Counted from the first letter of the stretch, positions 52,705 to 62,500 are shown. The stretch is DNA of 64,000 nucleotides from Arthrobacter alkaliphilus (GCF_021483235.1 NZ_JAKEEC010000004.1:1-64000); one strand, 5' to 3'. Notes: generated by a model not told the origin, from the sequence alone. Numbers and translations: made by a program.

Positions 52705-54135
52705 GTGGTCCAAACCTTGCAGAACTTCATTAACGGCGAGTTCATCACGCCGGCAGGCACCGAACTGCTCGACGTCGTCAACCCCACCAATGGGGAGGTT
52801 GTCGCCCATGCGCCCATCTCTACCGCGGCCGACGTCGATGCCGCCATGAACGCGGCCAAGGAAGCCTTCACCACCTGGAAGCATGTCACGCCCGGCCAGC
52901 GCCAGCTCATGCTGCTCAAGCTCGCCGATGCCATCGAAGCCAACAGCGACGAACTCGTCGAGGCACAGCACCGCAACACGGGCCAGGTGCGCGCGCTCAT
53001 CGCCTCCGAGGAAATCGCGGCCGGCGCGGACCAGCTCCGCTTCTTCGCCGGTGCCGCCCGCATCATGGAAGGCAAGTCCGCGGGCGAGTACTTCGAGGGC
53101 CACACTTCGTACGTCCGCCGCGAGCCGATCGGCGTCGTGGCCCAGGTTGCGCCGTGGAACTACCCGTTCCTCATGGCCATCTGGAAGATCGGCCCCGCCC
53201 TCGCCGCAGGCAACACCGTTGTCCTCAAGCCTTCGGACACCACTCCGGAATCCACGCTCGTGCTCGCACGGCTCGCGGGGCAGATCCTCCCGGCCGGTGT
53301 CCTCAACGTCGTCCTCGGCAACGCGGCCACCGGCTCCATGATGGTGGACCACAAGGTCCCGGGCCTGGTTTCCATCACGGGTTCCGTGCGCGCCGGCATC
53401 GCCGTGGCGTCCGGAGCAGCCAAGGGACTCAAGCGTGCCCACCTGGAACTCGGCGGCAAGGCCCCGGCCATCGTCTTCAAGGACGCCGACATCAAGAAGA
53501 GCGCCGCGGCCATCGCCGAATTCGCATTCTTCAACGCCGGCCAGGACTGCACCGCCATCACCCGGGTGCTAATCGAGGATTCCATCCACGACGACATGGT
53601 TGCCGCCTTGGTGGAGCACACCAAGACGCTGCACACCGGTTCGCAGAACGACGAGGAAAACTACTTCGGCCCGCTCAACAACGTGAACCACTTCAACGCC
53701 GTGAACTCGGTGGTGGAACACCTGCCGGCCAACTGCAAGATCGAAACCGGCGGCCACCGCGCAGGTGACAAGGGTTTCTTCTTCGAGCCCACCATCATCA
53801 CCGGCGCCAAGCAGACTGACGACGTCGTGCAGAAGGAAACCTTCGGTCCCGTCATCACCGTCCAGAAGTTCACCACCGAGGCCGAAGCTCTCGAGCTGGC
53901 CAACGACGTCGAATACGCCCTGGCCTCCAGCGTCTGGACCACGGACCACGGCACCGCCATGCGGATGAGCCGCGACCTGGACTTCGGCGCGGTCTGGATC
54001 AACACCCACATCCTGTTGACTGCCGAGATGCCGCACGGCGGCTTCAAGCAGTCCGGCTACGGCAAGGACCTGTCCATGTACGGCGTCGAGGACTACACCC
54101 GCATCAAGCACGTGATGAGCGCTCTGGACGCCTAA
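52705..54135 (+). CDS. aldehyde dehydrogenase, gamma-aminobutyraldehyde dehydrogenase type
   Basis: 476 aa. Catalytic Cys is C282 in NAGQDCTA, general base Glu in HLELGGKAP; the C-terminal GGFKQSGYGKDLSMYGVEDYT resembles PatD/PuuC-like aminobutyraldehyde dehydrogenases. It should oxidise 4-aminobutanal from putrescine to GABA, feeding the next gene. GTG 52705 has AAAGAGG 9 nt upstream; TTG 52696 is too close to it. A -10 candidate TAGGCT is at 52653-52658. Confidence 0.88.
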   Translation: MVQTLQNFINGEFITPAGTELLDVVNPTNGEVVAHAPISTAADVDAAMNAAKEAFTTWKHVTPGQRQLMLLKLADAIEANSDELVEAQHRNTGQVRALIASEEIAAGADQLRFFAGAARIMEGKSAGEYFEGHTSYVRREPIGVVAQVAPWNYPFLMAIWKIGPALAAGNTVVLKPSDTTPESTLVLARLAGQILPAGVLNVVLGNAATGSMMVDHKVPGLVSITGSVRAGIAVASGAAKGLKRAHLELGGKAPAIVFKDADIKKSAAAIAEFAFFNAGQDCTAITRVLIEDSIHDDMVAALVEHTKTLHTGSQNDEENYFGPLNNVNHFNAVNSVVEHLPANCKIETGGHRAGDKGFFFEPTIITGAKQTDDVVQKETFGPVITVQKFTTEAEALELANDVEYALASSVWTTDHGTAMRMSRDLDFGAVWINTHILLTAEMPHGGFKQSGYGKDLSMYGVEDYTRIKHVMSALDA

Positions 54136-54179
54136 CGCGCCCCCAGTACTTCCCCTCCACAGCACAAGAAAGAAACACC

Positions 54180-55535
54180 ATGACCGCAACAGCACACGAA
54201 ACCTCCTACCGGCTGGAGCAGAAGCGCAGCATCAATGGCGCTTTCCCCGGCCCGAAGTCCCAGGCCCTGAACGAGCGCCGGGCCGCCGTCGTCGCCGCCG
54301 GCGTCGCCTCGGGCGTTCCCGTCTACGTTGAGGACGCCGACGGCGGCATCATCCGCGACGTGGACGGCAACTCCTTCATCGACCTCGGCTCGGGCATTGC
54401 GGTGACGAGCGTCGGCGCGTCCGATCCCGCCGTCGTCGCCGCCGTCCAGGACGCCGCGGCCCACTTCACCCACACCTGCTTCATGGTCACCCCGTACGAG
54501 GGTTACGTCGCCGTCGCCGAGCAGCTGAACCGCCTCACCCCGGGCGACCACGAGAAGCGCACCGTCCTCTTCAACTCCGGTGCCGAAGCAGTCGAGAACG
54601 CCATTAAGGTGGCGCGCCTGGCCACCGGACGTGACGCCGTCGTCGCTTTCGACCACGCCTACCACGGCCGCACCAACCTGACCATGGCACTGACTGCCAA
54701 GGCCATGCCCTACAAGACCAACTTCGGCCCGTTCGCGCCCGAGGTCTACCGCATGCCCATGAGCTACCCGTTCCGCGAGGAAAACCCGGAAATCACGGGG
54801 GCCGAGGCTGCGAAGCGTGCCATCACCATGATCGAGAAGCAGATCGGCGGCGACCAGGTTGCTGCGATCATCATCGAACCGATCCAGGGCGAAGGCGGGT
54901 TCATTGTCCCGGCCGAAGGCTTCTTGCCGGCACTGTCCGCCTGGGCCAAGGAAAAGGGCATCGTCTTCATCGCGGACGAGGTCCAGTCCGGTTTCTGCCG
55001 CACCGGTGAATGGTTCGCGGTCAACCACGAAGGCGTTGTCCCGGACATCATCACCATGGCCAAGGGCATCGCCGGCGGCCTTCCGCTGTCCGCCATCACC
55101 GGCCGCGCAGACCTGCTCGACGCCGTCCACCCGGGCGGCCTCGGCGGCACCTACGGCGGCAACCCGGTTGCTTGTGCTGCCGCTCTCGCTGCCATCGACA
55201 CCATGGAGCAGCAGGACCTCAACGCCCGCGCCCGCCGCATCGAGGAAGTTGCCCTCGGCCGCTTGCGCGAGCTCGCTTCGGAAACCGCTGTCATCGGCGA
55301 CGTCCGCGGCCGTGGCGCAATGCTGGCGATCGAACTGGTCCAGGCCGGCTCCAAGGAACCGAACCCGGAACTTACCAAGGCTGTTGCCGCCGCGTGCCTC
55401 CAGGAAGGCGTCATCATCCTGACCTGCGGTACCTACGGCAACGTGATCCGCCTCCTGCCCCCGCTTGTGATCAGCGACGAACTGCTCCTCGACGGACTCG
55501 AGGTCCTGGCAGCGGCCATCAAGGCCAACGCGTAG
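54180..55535 (+). CDS. gabT: 4-aminobutyrate--2-oxoglutarate transaminase
   Basis: 451 aa class-III aminotransferase. PLP Lys is K295 in TMAKGIAGG; DEVQSGFCRTGEWFAVNHEGVVPD and NSGAEAVENAIKVAR are family blocks. Converts GABA to succinic semialdehyde. It follows the aldehyde dehydrogenase by 44 nt; no succinate-semialdehyde dehydrogenase gene is adjacent, so that step is elsewhere or shared with a promiscuous dehydrogenase. Confidence 0.93.
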   Translation: MTATAHETSYRLEQKRSINGAFPGPKSQALNERRAAVVAAGVASGVPVYVEDADGGIIRDVDGNSFIDLGSGIAVTSVGASDPAVVAAVQDAAAHFTHTCFMVTPYEGYVAVAEQLNRLTPGDHEKRTVLFNSGAEAVENAIKVARLATGRDAVVAFDHAYHGRTNLTMALTAKAMPYKTNFGPFAPEVYRMPMSYPFREENPEITGAEAAKRAITMIEKQIGGDQVAAIIIEPIQGEGGFIVPAEGFLPALSAWAKEKGIVFIADEVQSGFCRTGEWFAVNHEGVVPDIITMAKGIAGGLPLSAITGRADLLDAVHPGGLGGTYGGNPVACAAALAAIDTMEQQDLNARARRIEEVALGRLRELASETAVIGDVRGRGAMLAIELVQAGSKEPNPELTKAVAAACLQEGVIILTCGTYGNVIRLLPPLVISDELLLDGLEVLAAAIKANA

Positions 55536-55550
55536 CCCCACTCCCCGGGG

Positions 55551-55684
55551 GGACATGCCCCCCTCTGCGCGCAAAGGATGGACATAGTGTGACTATGTCC
55601 ATCCTTGGCGTTTAACGGGGGGCATGTCCGGTGGGTACCAGTGGACATGTTCGGTCGTGATGGGTACGGAGGGGCATGCTCCGT
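55551..55684. terminator. nested palindromes between convergent gabT and rarD
   Basis: Outer arms GGACATGCCCCCC (55551-55563) and 55617-55629 pair perfectly (13 bp); inner arms AAGGATGGACATAGT (55574-55588) and 55592-55606 pair perfectly (15 bp, 3-nt loop). GGACAT motifs recur 29 bp apart on each side (55551 and 55580; inverted ends 55600 and 55629). A further hairpin ACGGAG/CTCCGT is at 55666-55684, near the rarD stop. Likely a bidirectional terminator, built on a repeat plan. Confidence 0.8.
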
Positions 55685-55697
55685 AGTGCAGGGGCTC

Positions 55698-56696
55698 CTA
55701 GGCCGGGTTGAGCTGCGCCCGCTTCTTCATGAGGGCGTTCTTGCGGGCCGTGCGCAGCATGTCGAGGGTCAGGAGCACCAGGGCCAGCCACACGATGCCG
55801 AAGCCTACCCAGCGGTCCGGCGTCATGGCTTCGTGGAAGACGGCCAGGGCCACGATGAACTGGAGGACCGGCGCGAAGTATTGCAGCAGGCCAATGGTGG
55901 TCATGGGCAGTCGGCGCGCGGAGGCACCGAAGAACAGGAGCGGCACGGCCGTGATGATGCCCGAAGCCGCCAGCAGCCAGAAATGGCCCGGGCCGTCGCT
56001 GGCCAAAGTTGCGCCTCCCGTGAGGCCGAGGAAGATCATCGTGGCGCCGGCAATCGGGGCCAGGACCACGGTCTCGACCGTGAGGCTCGTGATGGCGGTA
56101 ACCTTCGGCCCTACGCGCTTCTTCACGAAACCGTAGAGTCCAAAGCTGAATGCCAGGACCAGGGCGATCCACGGCAGCTTGCCGTAGGAGACCGTCAGGA
56201 CCCCGACGGCGATGAAGCCGATCCCGACGGCGGCCCACTGGAGCGGGCGGAGCCTTTCCTTCAGGACGAACACACCAAGGAGCACCGATACGAGCGGATT
56301 GATGAAGTAGCCCAGCGAGGCTTCGACCGCATGACCAGTGGTAACCCCGAAAGTGTAGGTCAGCCAGTTGACGGCGATCAGGCCGGCAGCTATGGCGAGC
56401 GGGCCAAGGACCGTCCGGTCCCGGAAGGCGTTGCCAAGGAGGCGCCAGGTCCGGGTGACGGTGATGAGCAGGGCGCAGAAAATGAGCGACCACACCACCC
56501 GGTTCGCAACGATTTCCACCGCTCCGGCGGGTTGCAGCACCAGGAAGTAGAGCGGAAGCAGCCCCCACAGGCCGTAGGCCCCGATACCGAACACGACGCC
56601 CGCCGTCGTCTCCTTCTTGGCCTTGGCTGCTGCGGATGCTGTAGCTGAAACGGTGGTGGCGGACGGGGCAGGCGCGGTTTGCTCGGGCGTAGACAC
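55698..56696 (-). CDS. rarD: EamA-family transporter, RarD type
   Basis: 332 aa, about ten helices in two EamA halves. FGIGAYGLWGLLPLYFLVLQPAGAVEIVANRVVWSL is the RarD N-terminal signature (the chloramphenicol-sensitivity protein family). Starts with GTG after a Ser/Thr/Ala-rich 30-residue N-terminal tail. Exported compound unknown. Convergent with gabT. Confidence 0.9.
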   Translation of the reverse strand: MSTPEQTAPAPSATTVSATASAAAKAKKETTAGVVFGIGAYGLWGLLPLYFLVLQPAGAVEIVANRVVWSLIFCALLITVTRTWRLLGNAFRDRTVLGPLAIAAGLIAVNWLTYTFGVTTGHAVEASLGYFINPLVSVLLGVFVLKERLRPLQWAAVGIGFIAVGVLTVSYGKLPWIALVLAFSFGLYGFVKKRVGPKVTAITSLTVETVVLAPIAGATMIFLGLTGGATLASDGPGHFWLLAASGIITAVPLLFFGASARRLPMTTIGLLQYFAPVLQFIVALAVFHEAMTPDRWVGFGIVWLALVLLTLDMLRTARKNALMKKRAQLNPA

Positions 56697-56880
56697 AAAG
56701 TCAAGAACATCACATATCGCGAGGGTATTCCTGACCGGACGGCCGGAAAGCCATTGTGAGATTCCTCGCCCGTCGTGTCACCTCCCGCCACGCACTGACG
56801 CTCGGGCCACCAGTGAGAACTAGAATGGGAAACTGCGCGCCCCACCACGCGGGCGGATTCCCGTCTCAGAAGGGTTCACG

Positions 56881-58314
56881 GTGTCCAACTCGGCCGAAAC
56901 CACCTCAAAACGTCCGTTGCGCGTCGCTATTGTCGGCGCAGGACCGGCCGGCGTCTACGCCGCGGATATCCTGACCAAATCGAACGAGGTCAAGGACGGC
57001 GACGTCGAGGTCAGCATCGACCTTTTCGAGGCATACCCTGCGCCGTATGGCCTGATCCGCTATGGCGTGGCCCCGGACCACCCCCGCATCAAGGGCATCG
57101 TCAACGCCCTGCACAAGGTCCTGGACCGCGGCGACATCCGCTTCCTCGGCAACGTGACCTACGGCCGCGACCTTACCCTGCACGACTTCCGCTCCTTCTA
57201 CGACGCGGTGATCTTCTCCACAGGGGCCGTCAAGGACGCGGACCTGAACATCCCGGGAATCGAACTGGAAGGCTCCTTCGGCGGCGCCGACTTCGTCTCC
57301 TGGTACGACGGCCACCCCGACGTGCCCCGCGAATGGCCGCTGGATGCCAAGGAAGTGGCGGTCATCGGCAACGGCAACGTTGCGCTGGATGTGGCGCGCA
57401 TGCTCTCCAAGCACGCCGATGACCTCCTGGTCACCGAGATCCCGGACAACGTCTACAAGGGCCTCAAGGCCTCGCCGGTGACGGATGTGCACGTCTTCGG
57501 CCGCCGCGGACCCGCCCAGATCAAGTTCACTCCGCTCGAACTGCGCGAGCTCTCCCACTCCAACGACGTGGACATTGTGCTGTACCCGGAAGACTTCGAG
57601 TTCGACGAAGCCTCCGACGAGGCGATCCGCAGCAACAACCAGATCAAGACCATGGTCAACACACTGACCAACTGGCTCGTCGAAGAACATGCCGAAGCCG
57701 AGCAACCCTCGTCCCGCCGGCTTCACCTGCACTTCCTGCACAGCCCTGTGGAGATCGTTTCCGAAGACGGCTCAGGGAAAGTCTCCGGCATCAAGTTCGA
57801 GCGCACGAAACTCGACGGCACCGGCAACGTCAAGGGCACCGGCGAATTCGTGGAGTACCCGGTCCAAGCCGTCTACCGCGCGATCGGCTACCACGGTTCC
57901 CCGCTGGACGAGCTTGAGTACGACGCCCGCCGCGGCGTCATTCCCAACGACGGCGGACGGGTGCTGGACGCCGACGGCAAGCCGGTACCCGGAATCTACA
58001 CCACCGGCTGGATCAAGCGGGGACCCGTCGGCCTGATCGGGCACACCAAGGGCGACGCCCTGGAGACCATCGGCTGCCTTCTGGAGGACCGCCTCACCCT
58101 GCCCCCGGCCGAGAACCCGGACCCGCAGGCCATCATCAACCTCTTGGAGGAGCGGGGAGTCGAGTACACCACCTGGGAAGGCTGGAACAAGCTCGATGCC
58201 CACGAAGCAGCCCTCGGTGCCGAGTGGACCGCCGAAAACCCGGATGCCGGCGTCGTGCGGGAACGCATCAAGGTGGTCCCGCGCGAGGACATGATCGAGA
58301 TCTCGCGGGGCTGA
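56881..58314 (+). CDS. ferredoxin-NADP reductase, FprA type (copy 2)
   Basis: 477 aa, same architecture as the protein at 46013 with long identical blocks (for example YAADILTKS, IRYGVAPDHPRIKGIVNAL, WIKRGPxGLIGHTKGDALET). FAD site AIVGAGPAGVYAADIL. GTG start with AAGGGTT upstream; TAGAAT at 56820-56825 is a -10 candidate giving a leader of about 50 nt. Not adjacent to sulfur genes, so it may serve other ferredoxin-dependent enzymes. Confidence 0.92.
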   Translation: MSNSAETTSKRPLRVAIVGAGPAGVYAADILTKSNEVKDGDVEVSIDLFEAYPAPYGLIRYGVAPDHPRIKGIVNALHKVLDRGDIRFLGNVTYGRDLTLHDFRSFYDAVIFSTGAVKDADLNIPGIELEGSFGGADFVSWYDGHPDVPREWPLDAKEVAVIGNGNVALDVARMLSKHADDLLVTEIPDNVYKGLKASPVTDVHVFGRRGPAQIKFTPLELRELSHSNDVDIVLYPEDFEFDEASDEAIRSNNQIKTMVNTLTNWLVEEHAEAEQPSSRRLHLHFLHSPVEIVSEDGSGKVSGIKFERTKLDGTGNVKGTGEFVEYPVQAVYRAIGYHGSPLDELEYDARRGVIPNDGGRVLDADGKPVPGIYTTGWIKRGPVGLIGHTKGDALETIGCLLEDRLTLPPAENPDPQAIINLLEERGVEYTTWEGWNKLDAHEAALGAEWTAENPDAGVVRERIKVVPREDMIEISRG

Positions 58315-58386
58315 CACCCCATACACAAACTCCCGGGTCGCAACTAGACTGGCGCGTACTGTGCTGGGAGCGGTCATGGGAGTTCG

Positions 58387-59751
58387 ATGAGGAATCCGAT
58401 CCATCCGGCAGCTGCGGTCAATGGCGCCGCCGAGCTGCTGCAGCAGCATGCCCGCACCGGGCACGAGCAACTGGAATCGTGGCGTCACGGGCTTCCCGAG
58501 GGCACGGAGCTCCACGGGCTGCGCACCCTGATCAAGGAATCCTGGCGGCGGTCCGCGCAGTTCAACGCCAACCCGGACCAGCCGGAGGCGCCGCTGGTCA
58601 TCGACCTCGACGAGCTTGAGGAGTACCGGCGCCGGCACCCGCTGGCCACCATCATGCCCGTCATCCAGAAGCTACTCATCCAGCCCAGCTATGAGAGCGG
58701 GCTGCTGGTCGCCGTGGGGGACGAGCTAGGCCGCCTGTTGTGGGTGGACGGGAATCCCGCCATGCGGCGCCGCGCCGAAGGAATGATGTTCGTAGCCGGC
58801 GCAGATTGGTCCGAAGCCGCAGTCGGCACCAGCGCGCCCGGCACGGCGCTCGCCTTGGACCGCGGCATCCAAATTTCGGGCGCAGAACACTACAAACGCT
58901 CGGTCCATCCCTGGAGTTGCACAGCGGTCCCGTTCCATGACCCCGATTCCGGCGCGCTCCTCGGCGTCGTCGACATCACCGGCACTGAAGCCGCCGTCGC
59001 ACCCCACACGCTTTCCCTCGTTGAAGCGACCGTTGCGGCCGCGCAGGCGCAATTGCGTGTGGAGCGGCTCCAGCTCGCGGCCACCAAGCACTCCGCGCCT
59101 GCCCGACGCCGGAACCGGCCATCCGTCGTCGGCTCACGCGAGGGGACCGGACTGTACCGGAACAGCCTCCAACTGCTGGGCCGCGACCAGGCCGTGCTGA
59201 GCATCGGCGGTCGCAGCGTTCCGCTTTCCGCGAGGCACAGCGAGATTCTGGCGCTGTTGGGAACCCGTCCCGAGGGGCTTAGCGCCGAAGAGTTGGCCTT
59301 GGCCCTCTATCCGGGAGAAGGCTCGAGCGTGACTTTGCGGGCAGAAATGGTGCGCCTGCGGAAGGTTCTGCACGAGCTCGAGCCCGCCGCGGTTCCGGAA
59401 TCCCGGCCGTACCGGCTCCCGATCGACCTCGGCCTGGATGCCGCCCAAGTCCTCTCCTGCCTGCAGCGGGGCGCGCACCGCATCGCGTTGGAGACCTACA
59501 AAGGTGCCGTCCTTCCGCATTCGGAAGCGCCCGGCATTGTGGAGCTCCGCGAAAAGGTCTCGTCGCTCTTGCGCGAGGCGGTCCTCACCGACGGCAGTGC
59601 CGAGGCGCTGCTCAAGTATGCCGGGCTGCCCGAGGCGAAGAACGACGTCGACGTCCGGCTTGCCGCCCTCAGGCTCCTGCCGCCGCGGTCACCGAAGCGT
59701 GCGGCCGTCGTCGCGGAGCTTGAGCGCCTGGAAAGCGAACTGTCGGGCTGA
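58387..59751 (+). CDS. GAF-domain transcriptional regulator with C-terminal winged-helix region
   Basis: 454 aa. Residues about 1-230 resemble the sensory half of AcoR-type activators (LIKESWRRSAQFN, GTALALDRGIQISGAEHYKRSVHPWSCTAVPFHDPDSGALLGVVDITG). There is no sigma-54 AAA domain; instead residues about 265-350 (LSARHSEILALLGTRPEGLSAEELALALYPGEGSSVTLRAEMVRLRKVLHEL) form an OmpR-like DNA-binding domain. Just upstream of an acetaldehyde-type dehydrogenase gene, which it probably controls, as AcoR-like proteins do for acetoin or alcohol catabolism. Confidence 0.8.
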   Translation: MRNPIHPAAAVNGAAELLQQHARTGHEQLESWRHGLPEGTELHGLRTLIKESWRRSAQFNANPDQPEAPLVIDLDELEEYRRRHPLATIMPVIQKLLIQPSYESGLLVAVGDELGRLLWVDGNPAMRRRAEGMMFVAGADWSEAAVGTSAPGTALALDRGIQISGAEHYKRSVHPWSCTAVPFHDPDSGALLGVVDITGTEAAVAPHTLSLVEATVAAAQAQLRVERLQLAATKHSAPARRRNRPSVVGSREGTGLYRNSLQLLGRDQAVLSIGGRSVPLSARHSEILALLGTRPEGLSAEELALALYPGEGSSVTLRAEMVRLRKVLHELEPAAVPESRPYRLPIDLGLDAAQVLSCLQRGAHRIALETYKGAVLPHSEAPGIVELREKVSSLLREAVLTDGSAEALLKYAGLPEAKNDVDVRLAALRLLPPRSPKRAAVVAELERLESELSG

Positions 59752-59833
59752 GGAAGGCCCTCGTGTGGCTCCCGGGCAATCCCGAGTTTCGGCCCGTATG
59801 GTAGTAGCGAGCCGAACGAAAGAAGCATCCTCC

Positions 59834-60442
59834 GTGTTGAACAAACGCCTCGCCGTTGCCCTGACCGTGTCCGCACTCCTTGCCGGAGTCACAGCCTGCG
59901 GGACATCCGCCCAGACAGCGCCCGCCCCGGTGCCTTCGCCTTCGCCTTCGGCTACGACGGCTGCCGCTTGGGGACTCGATCCAGCCGGCGGGGCACAGCG
60001 AATCAAAGCCGCAGGCCTGGATATCCTCACCGCCGAAGGAACAGCCGAGCATTATCACGCCCATCTGGACGTCCTGGTGGATGGCAAAGCCGTCACGGTT
60101 CCGGCCGAAATCGGCTTCAGCTTCGGCGCCGACGGGCGGCCAAACGGAATCTCAGCGCTCCACACCCACGACACCACCGGGATCCTGCACATCGAAGCGC
60201 CGACGGCCGGCCAGAAGTACACGCTGGGCCAAGTCCTCAAGGAATGGGGAGTCCTGGACGGCACGGATGCCACCGGGGCGCCGCACGGCGGAACCGGCGG
60301 CTGGACCGCCTATGTGAACGGTACGAAGCAGGGCACTCCGGTGACCGAGGTGGTACTGAAGGCACACGACGAGGTGGTCCTCTCCTACGGCGCCGCGCCT
60401 TCGCCGGTTCCGAGCTCCTACAACTTCCCTGCGGGCCTCTAG
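59834..60442 (+). CDS. hypothetical lipoprotein with His-rich segment
   Basis: 202 aa. Lipobox GVTAC ends a short signal peptide; a Pro/Ser linker follows. The folded part contains EHYHAHLDVLVDGKAV and SALHTHDTTGILHIE, so five His lie in two short runs, suggesting metal binding, and GQVLKEWGV. Similar uncharacterised actinobacterial lipoproteins exist. GTG start with AAAGAAG upstream. It lies between the GAF regulator and the dehydrogenase; functional link unknown. Confidence 0.75.
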   Translation: MLNKRLAVALTVSALLAGVTACGTSAQTAPAPVPSPSPSATTAAAWGLDPAGGAQRIKAAGLDILTAEGTAEHYHAHLDVLVDGKAVTVPAEIGFSFGADGRPNGISALHTHDTTGILHIEAPTAGQKYTLGQVLKEWGVLDGTDATGAPHGGTGGWTAYVNGTKQGTPVTEVVLKAHDEVVLSYGAAPSPVPSSYNFPAGL

Positions 60443-60550
60443 ATCCCGTAGCTTCGCGGGCTTTTCCCGGTCGCAACCTGCTTGCAACCTTCCCGCTCCT
60501 ACGCTGATGCCACAGCAAAGCCACCATCATGCGCAGCGAAGGAGCTACAG

Positions 60551-62074
60551 ATGACTGTTTATGCACAGCCGGGTGCCGAGGGTTCGAAGGTCACGTTCAA
60601 GGACCGTTACGAGAACTGGATCGGCGGGGAGTGGGTTGCCCCGGTCAAGGGCCAGTACTTCGAGAACATCACCCCTGTGACCGGAAAAGCCTTCTGCGAG
60701 GTGGCGCGGGGCACGTCCGAGGACATCGAGCTGGCGCTGGACGCCGCCCACAAGGCGGCGCCGTCGTGGGGCAAGACCTCCGCGGCCGAGCGCGCGGCGA
60801 TCCTGAACAAGATCGCAGACCGGATCGACGAAAACGTCGAACTGCTGGCCGTCGCCGAAACCTGGGACAACGGCAAGCCGATCCGGGAAACCCTGAACGC
60901 GGACATTCCGCTCGCTGCGGACCACTTCCGCTACTTCGCCTCCGCGATCCGCGCCCAGGAAGGCCACCTGTCCCAGCTGGACGAGGACACCACGGCCTAC
61001 CACTTCCACGAGCCACTGGGCGTCGTGGGCCAGATCATCCCGTGGAACTTCCCCATCCTCATGGCCGTGTGGAAGCTCGCCCCGGCCTTGGCCGCGGGCA
61101 ACGCCGTCGTCCTCAAGCCCGCGGAGCAGACTCCGTCTTCGATCATGGTCCTGATGGAACTGGTCTCCGACCTGCTGCCTGCCGGCGTTGTGAACGTCGT
61201 CAACGGATTCGGCGTCGAGGCCGGCAAACCCTTGGCGTCCAGCCCGCGGATCCGCAAGATCGCCTTCACCGGCGAGACCACCACGGGGCGGCTGATCAGC
61301 CAGTACGCGTCCCAGAACCTGATCCCCGTGACCCTGGAACTGGGCGGCAAGAGCCCGAACATCTTCTTCGACGACGTTGCGGCGCAGAATGACGCGTTCT
61401 ACGACAAGGCCCAGGAAGGCTTCACGCTCTTCGCCTTCAACCAGGGCGAAGTCTGCACCTGCCCGTCCCGAGCCCTGGTCCAGGAAGGCATCTACGACTC
61501 CTTCATGGCCGACGCCGTGGCCCGCACCAACAAGATCATCCAGGGCAACCCGCTCGACACCGACACCCAGCTCGGTGCCCAGGCGTCCAACGACCAACTC
61601 GAGAAGATCCTCTCCTACATCGACATCGGAAAGCAGGAAGGCGCCAAGGTCCTCACCGGCGGCGCCCGCGCCCAGCTCGACGGCGATCTCGCCGACGGCT
61701 ACTACGTGCAGCCGACCATCTTTGAAGGCCACAACCGGATGCGGATCTTCCAGGAAGAGATCTTCGGCCCCGTGGTGTCCGTGACGAAGTTCAGCGACTA
61801 CAACGACGCCATCGGCATCGCCAACGACACTCTTTACGGACTCGGTGCCGGCGTCTGGTCCCGCAACGGCAACGTCGCTTACCGGGCTGGCCGGGAAATC
61901 CAAGCCGGCCGCGTCTGGGTCAACAACTACCACGCCTACCCGGCAGGCGCCGCGTTCGGCGGCTACAAGTCCTCGGGCATCGGACGTGAGAACCACGCCA
62001 TGATGCTGGACCACTACCAGCAGACAAAGAACCTGCTGGTCAGCTACAACGAAAACAAGCTCGGTTTCTTCTAG
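60551..62074 (+). CDS. aldehyde dehydrogenase, acetaldehyde dehydrogenase II (ExaC/AldB) type
   Basis: 507 aa. Catalytic C302 in [17 protein letters not shown] (CTCPSR is typical of this acetaldehyde/aliphatic group), Glu in [21 protein letters not shown] precedes ATG 60551. DUF779 gene follows after 3 nt, an association common for this dehydrogenase. Likely oxidises acetaldehyde or short aldehydes to acids under control of the GAF regulator upstream. Confidence 0.9.
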   Translation: MTVYAQPGAEGSKVTFKDRYENWIGGEWVAPVKGQYFENITPVTGKAFCEVARGTSEDIELALDAAHKAAPSWGKTSAAERAAILNKIADRIDENVELLAVAETWDNGKPIRETLNADIPLAADHFRYFASAIRAQEGHLSQLDEDTTAYHFHEPLGVVGQIIPWNFPILMAVWKLAPALAAGNAVVLKPAEQTPSSIMVLMELVSDLLPAGVVNVVNGFGVEAGKPLASSPRIRKIAFTGETTTGRLISQYASQNLIPVTLELGGKSPNIFFDDVAAQNDAFYDKAQEGFTLFAFNQGEVCTCPSRALVQEGIYDSFMADAVARTNKIIQGNPLDTDTQLGAQASNDQLEKILSYIDIGKQEGAKVLTGGARAQLDGDLADGYYVQPTIFEGHNRMRIFQEEIFGPVVSVTKFSDYNDAIGIANDTLYGLGAGVWSRNGNVAYRAGREIQAGRVWVNNYHAYPAGAAFGGYKSSGIGRENHAMMLDHYQQTKNLLVSYNENKLGFF

Positions 62075-62077
62075 GCC

Positions 62078-62494
62078 GTGTCAACTGACCAGCTCGACGC
62101 CGCGGTGACGCTGCCCGGGGAGGACTTCTCCCGGGTGGCGCTCACCGCCGCCTCCATCGAACTGCTCCGGAAGTTATGGGAGCAGCACGGTCCGCTCATG
62201 TTCCACCAGTCCGGTGGGTGCTGCGACGGTTCTTCCCCCATGTGCTATCCGGCCGGCGAGTTCATCACCGGGGATTCGGACGTTCTGCTCGGGCTTTTCG
62301 ACATTGGCGAACCCGCACGGCCGCAGCCTTTGGAGTTCTGGATGTCCCGGGAACAGTTCAACTACTGGTCACACACGCATCTCACGGTGGACGTGGTGGA
62401 GGGCCGGGGGAGTGGCTTCTCGGTGGAGTCTCCTGAGGGAAAACGCTTCCTGATCCGTTCCACCCTGATGGATTGGAACGTCCCCAAGCTCTGA
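62078..62494 (+). CDS. DUF779 protein, acetaldehyde-dehydrogenase associated
   Basis: 138 aa. QSGGCCDGSSPMCYPAGEF contains three Cys in a compact, possibly metal- or redox-active cluster, and EFWMSREQFNYWSHTHLTVDVVEGRGSGFSVESPEGKRFLIRS is the rest of the DUF779 core. The GTG lies 4 nt after the dehydrogenase stop, so it is translated from the same mRNA. Function not established; consistent presence next to aldB-like genes suggests assembly or redox protection of the dehydrogenase. Confidence 0.85.
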   Translation: MSTDQLDAAVTLPGEDFSRVALTAASIELLRKLWEQHGPLMFHQSGGCCDGSSPMCYPAGEFITGDSDVLLGLFDIGEPARPQPLEFWMSREQFNYWSHTHLTVDVVEGRGSGFSVESPEGKRFLIRSTLMDWNVPKL

Positions 62495-62500
62495 AGACCG

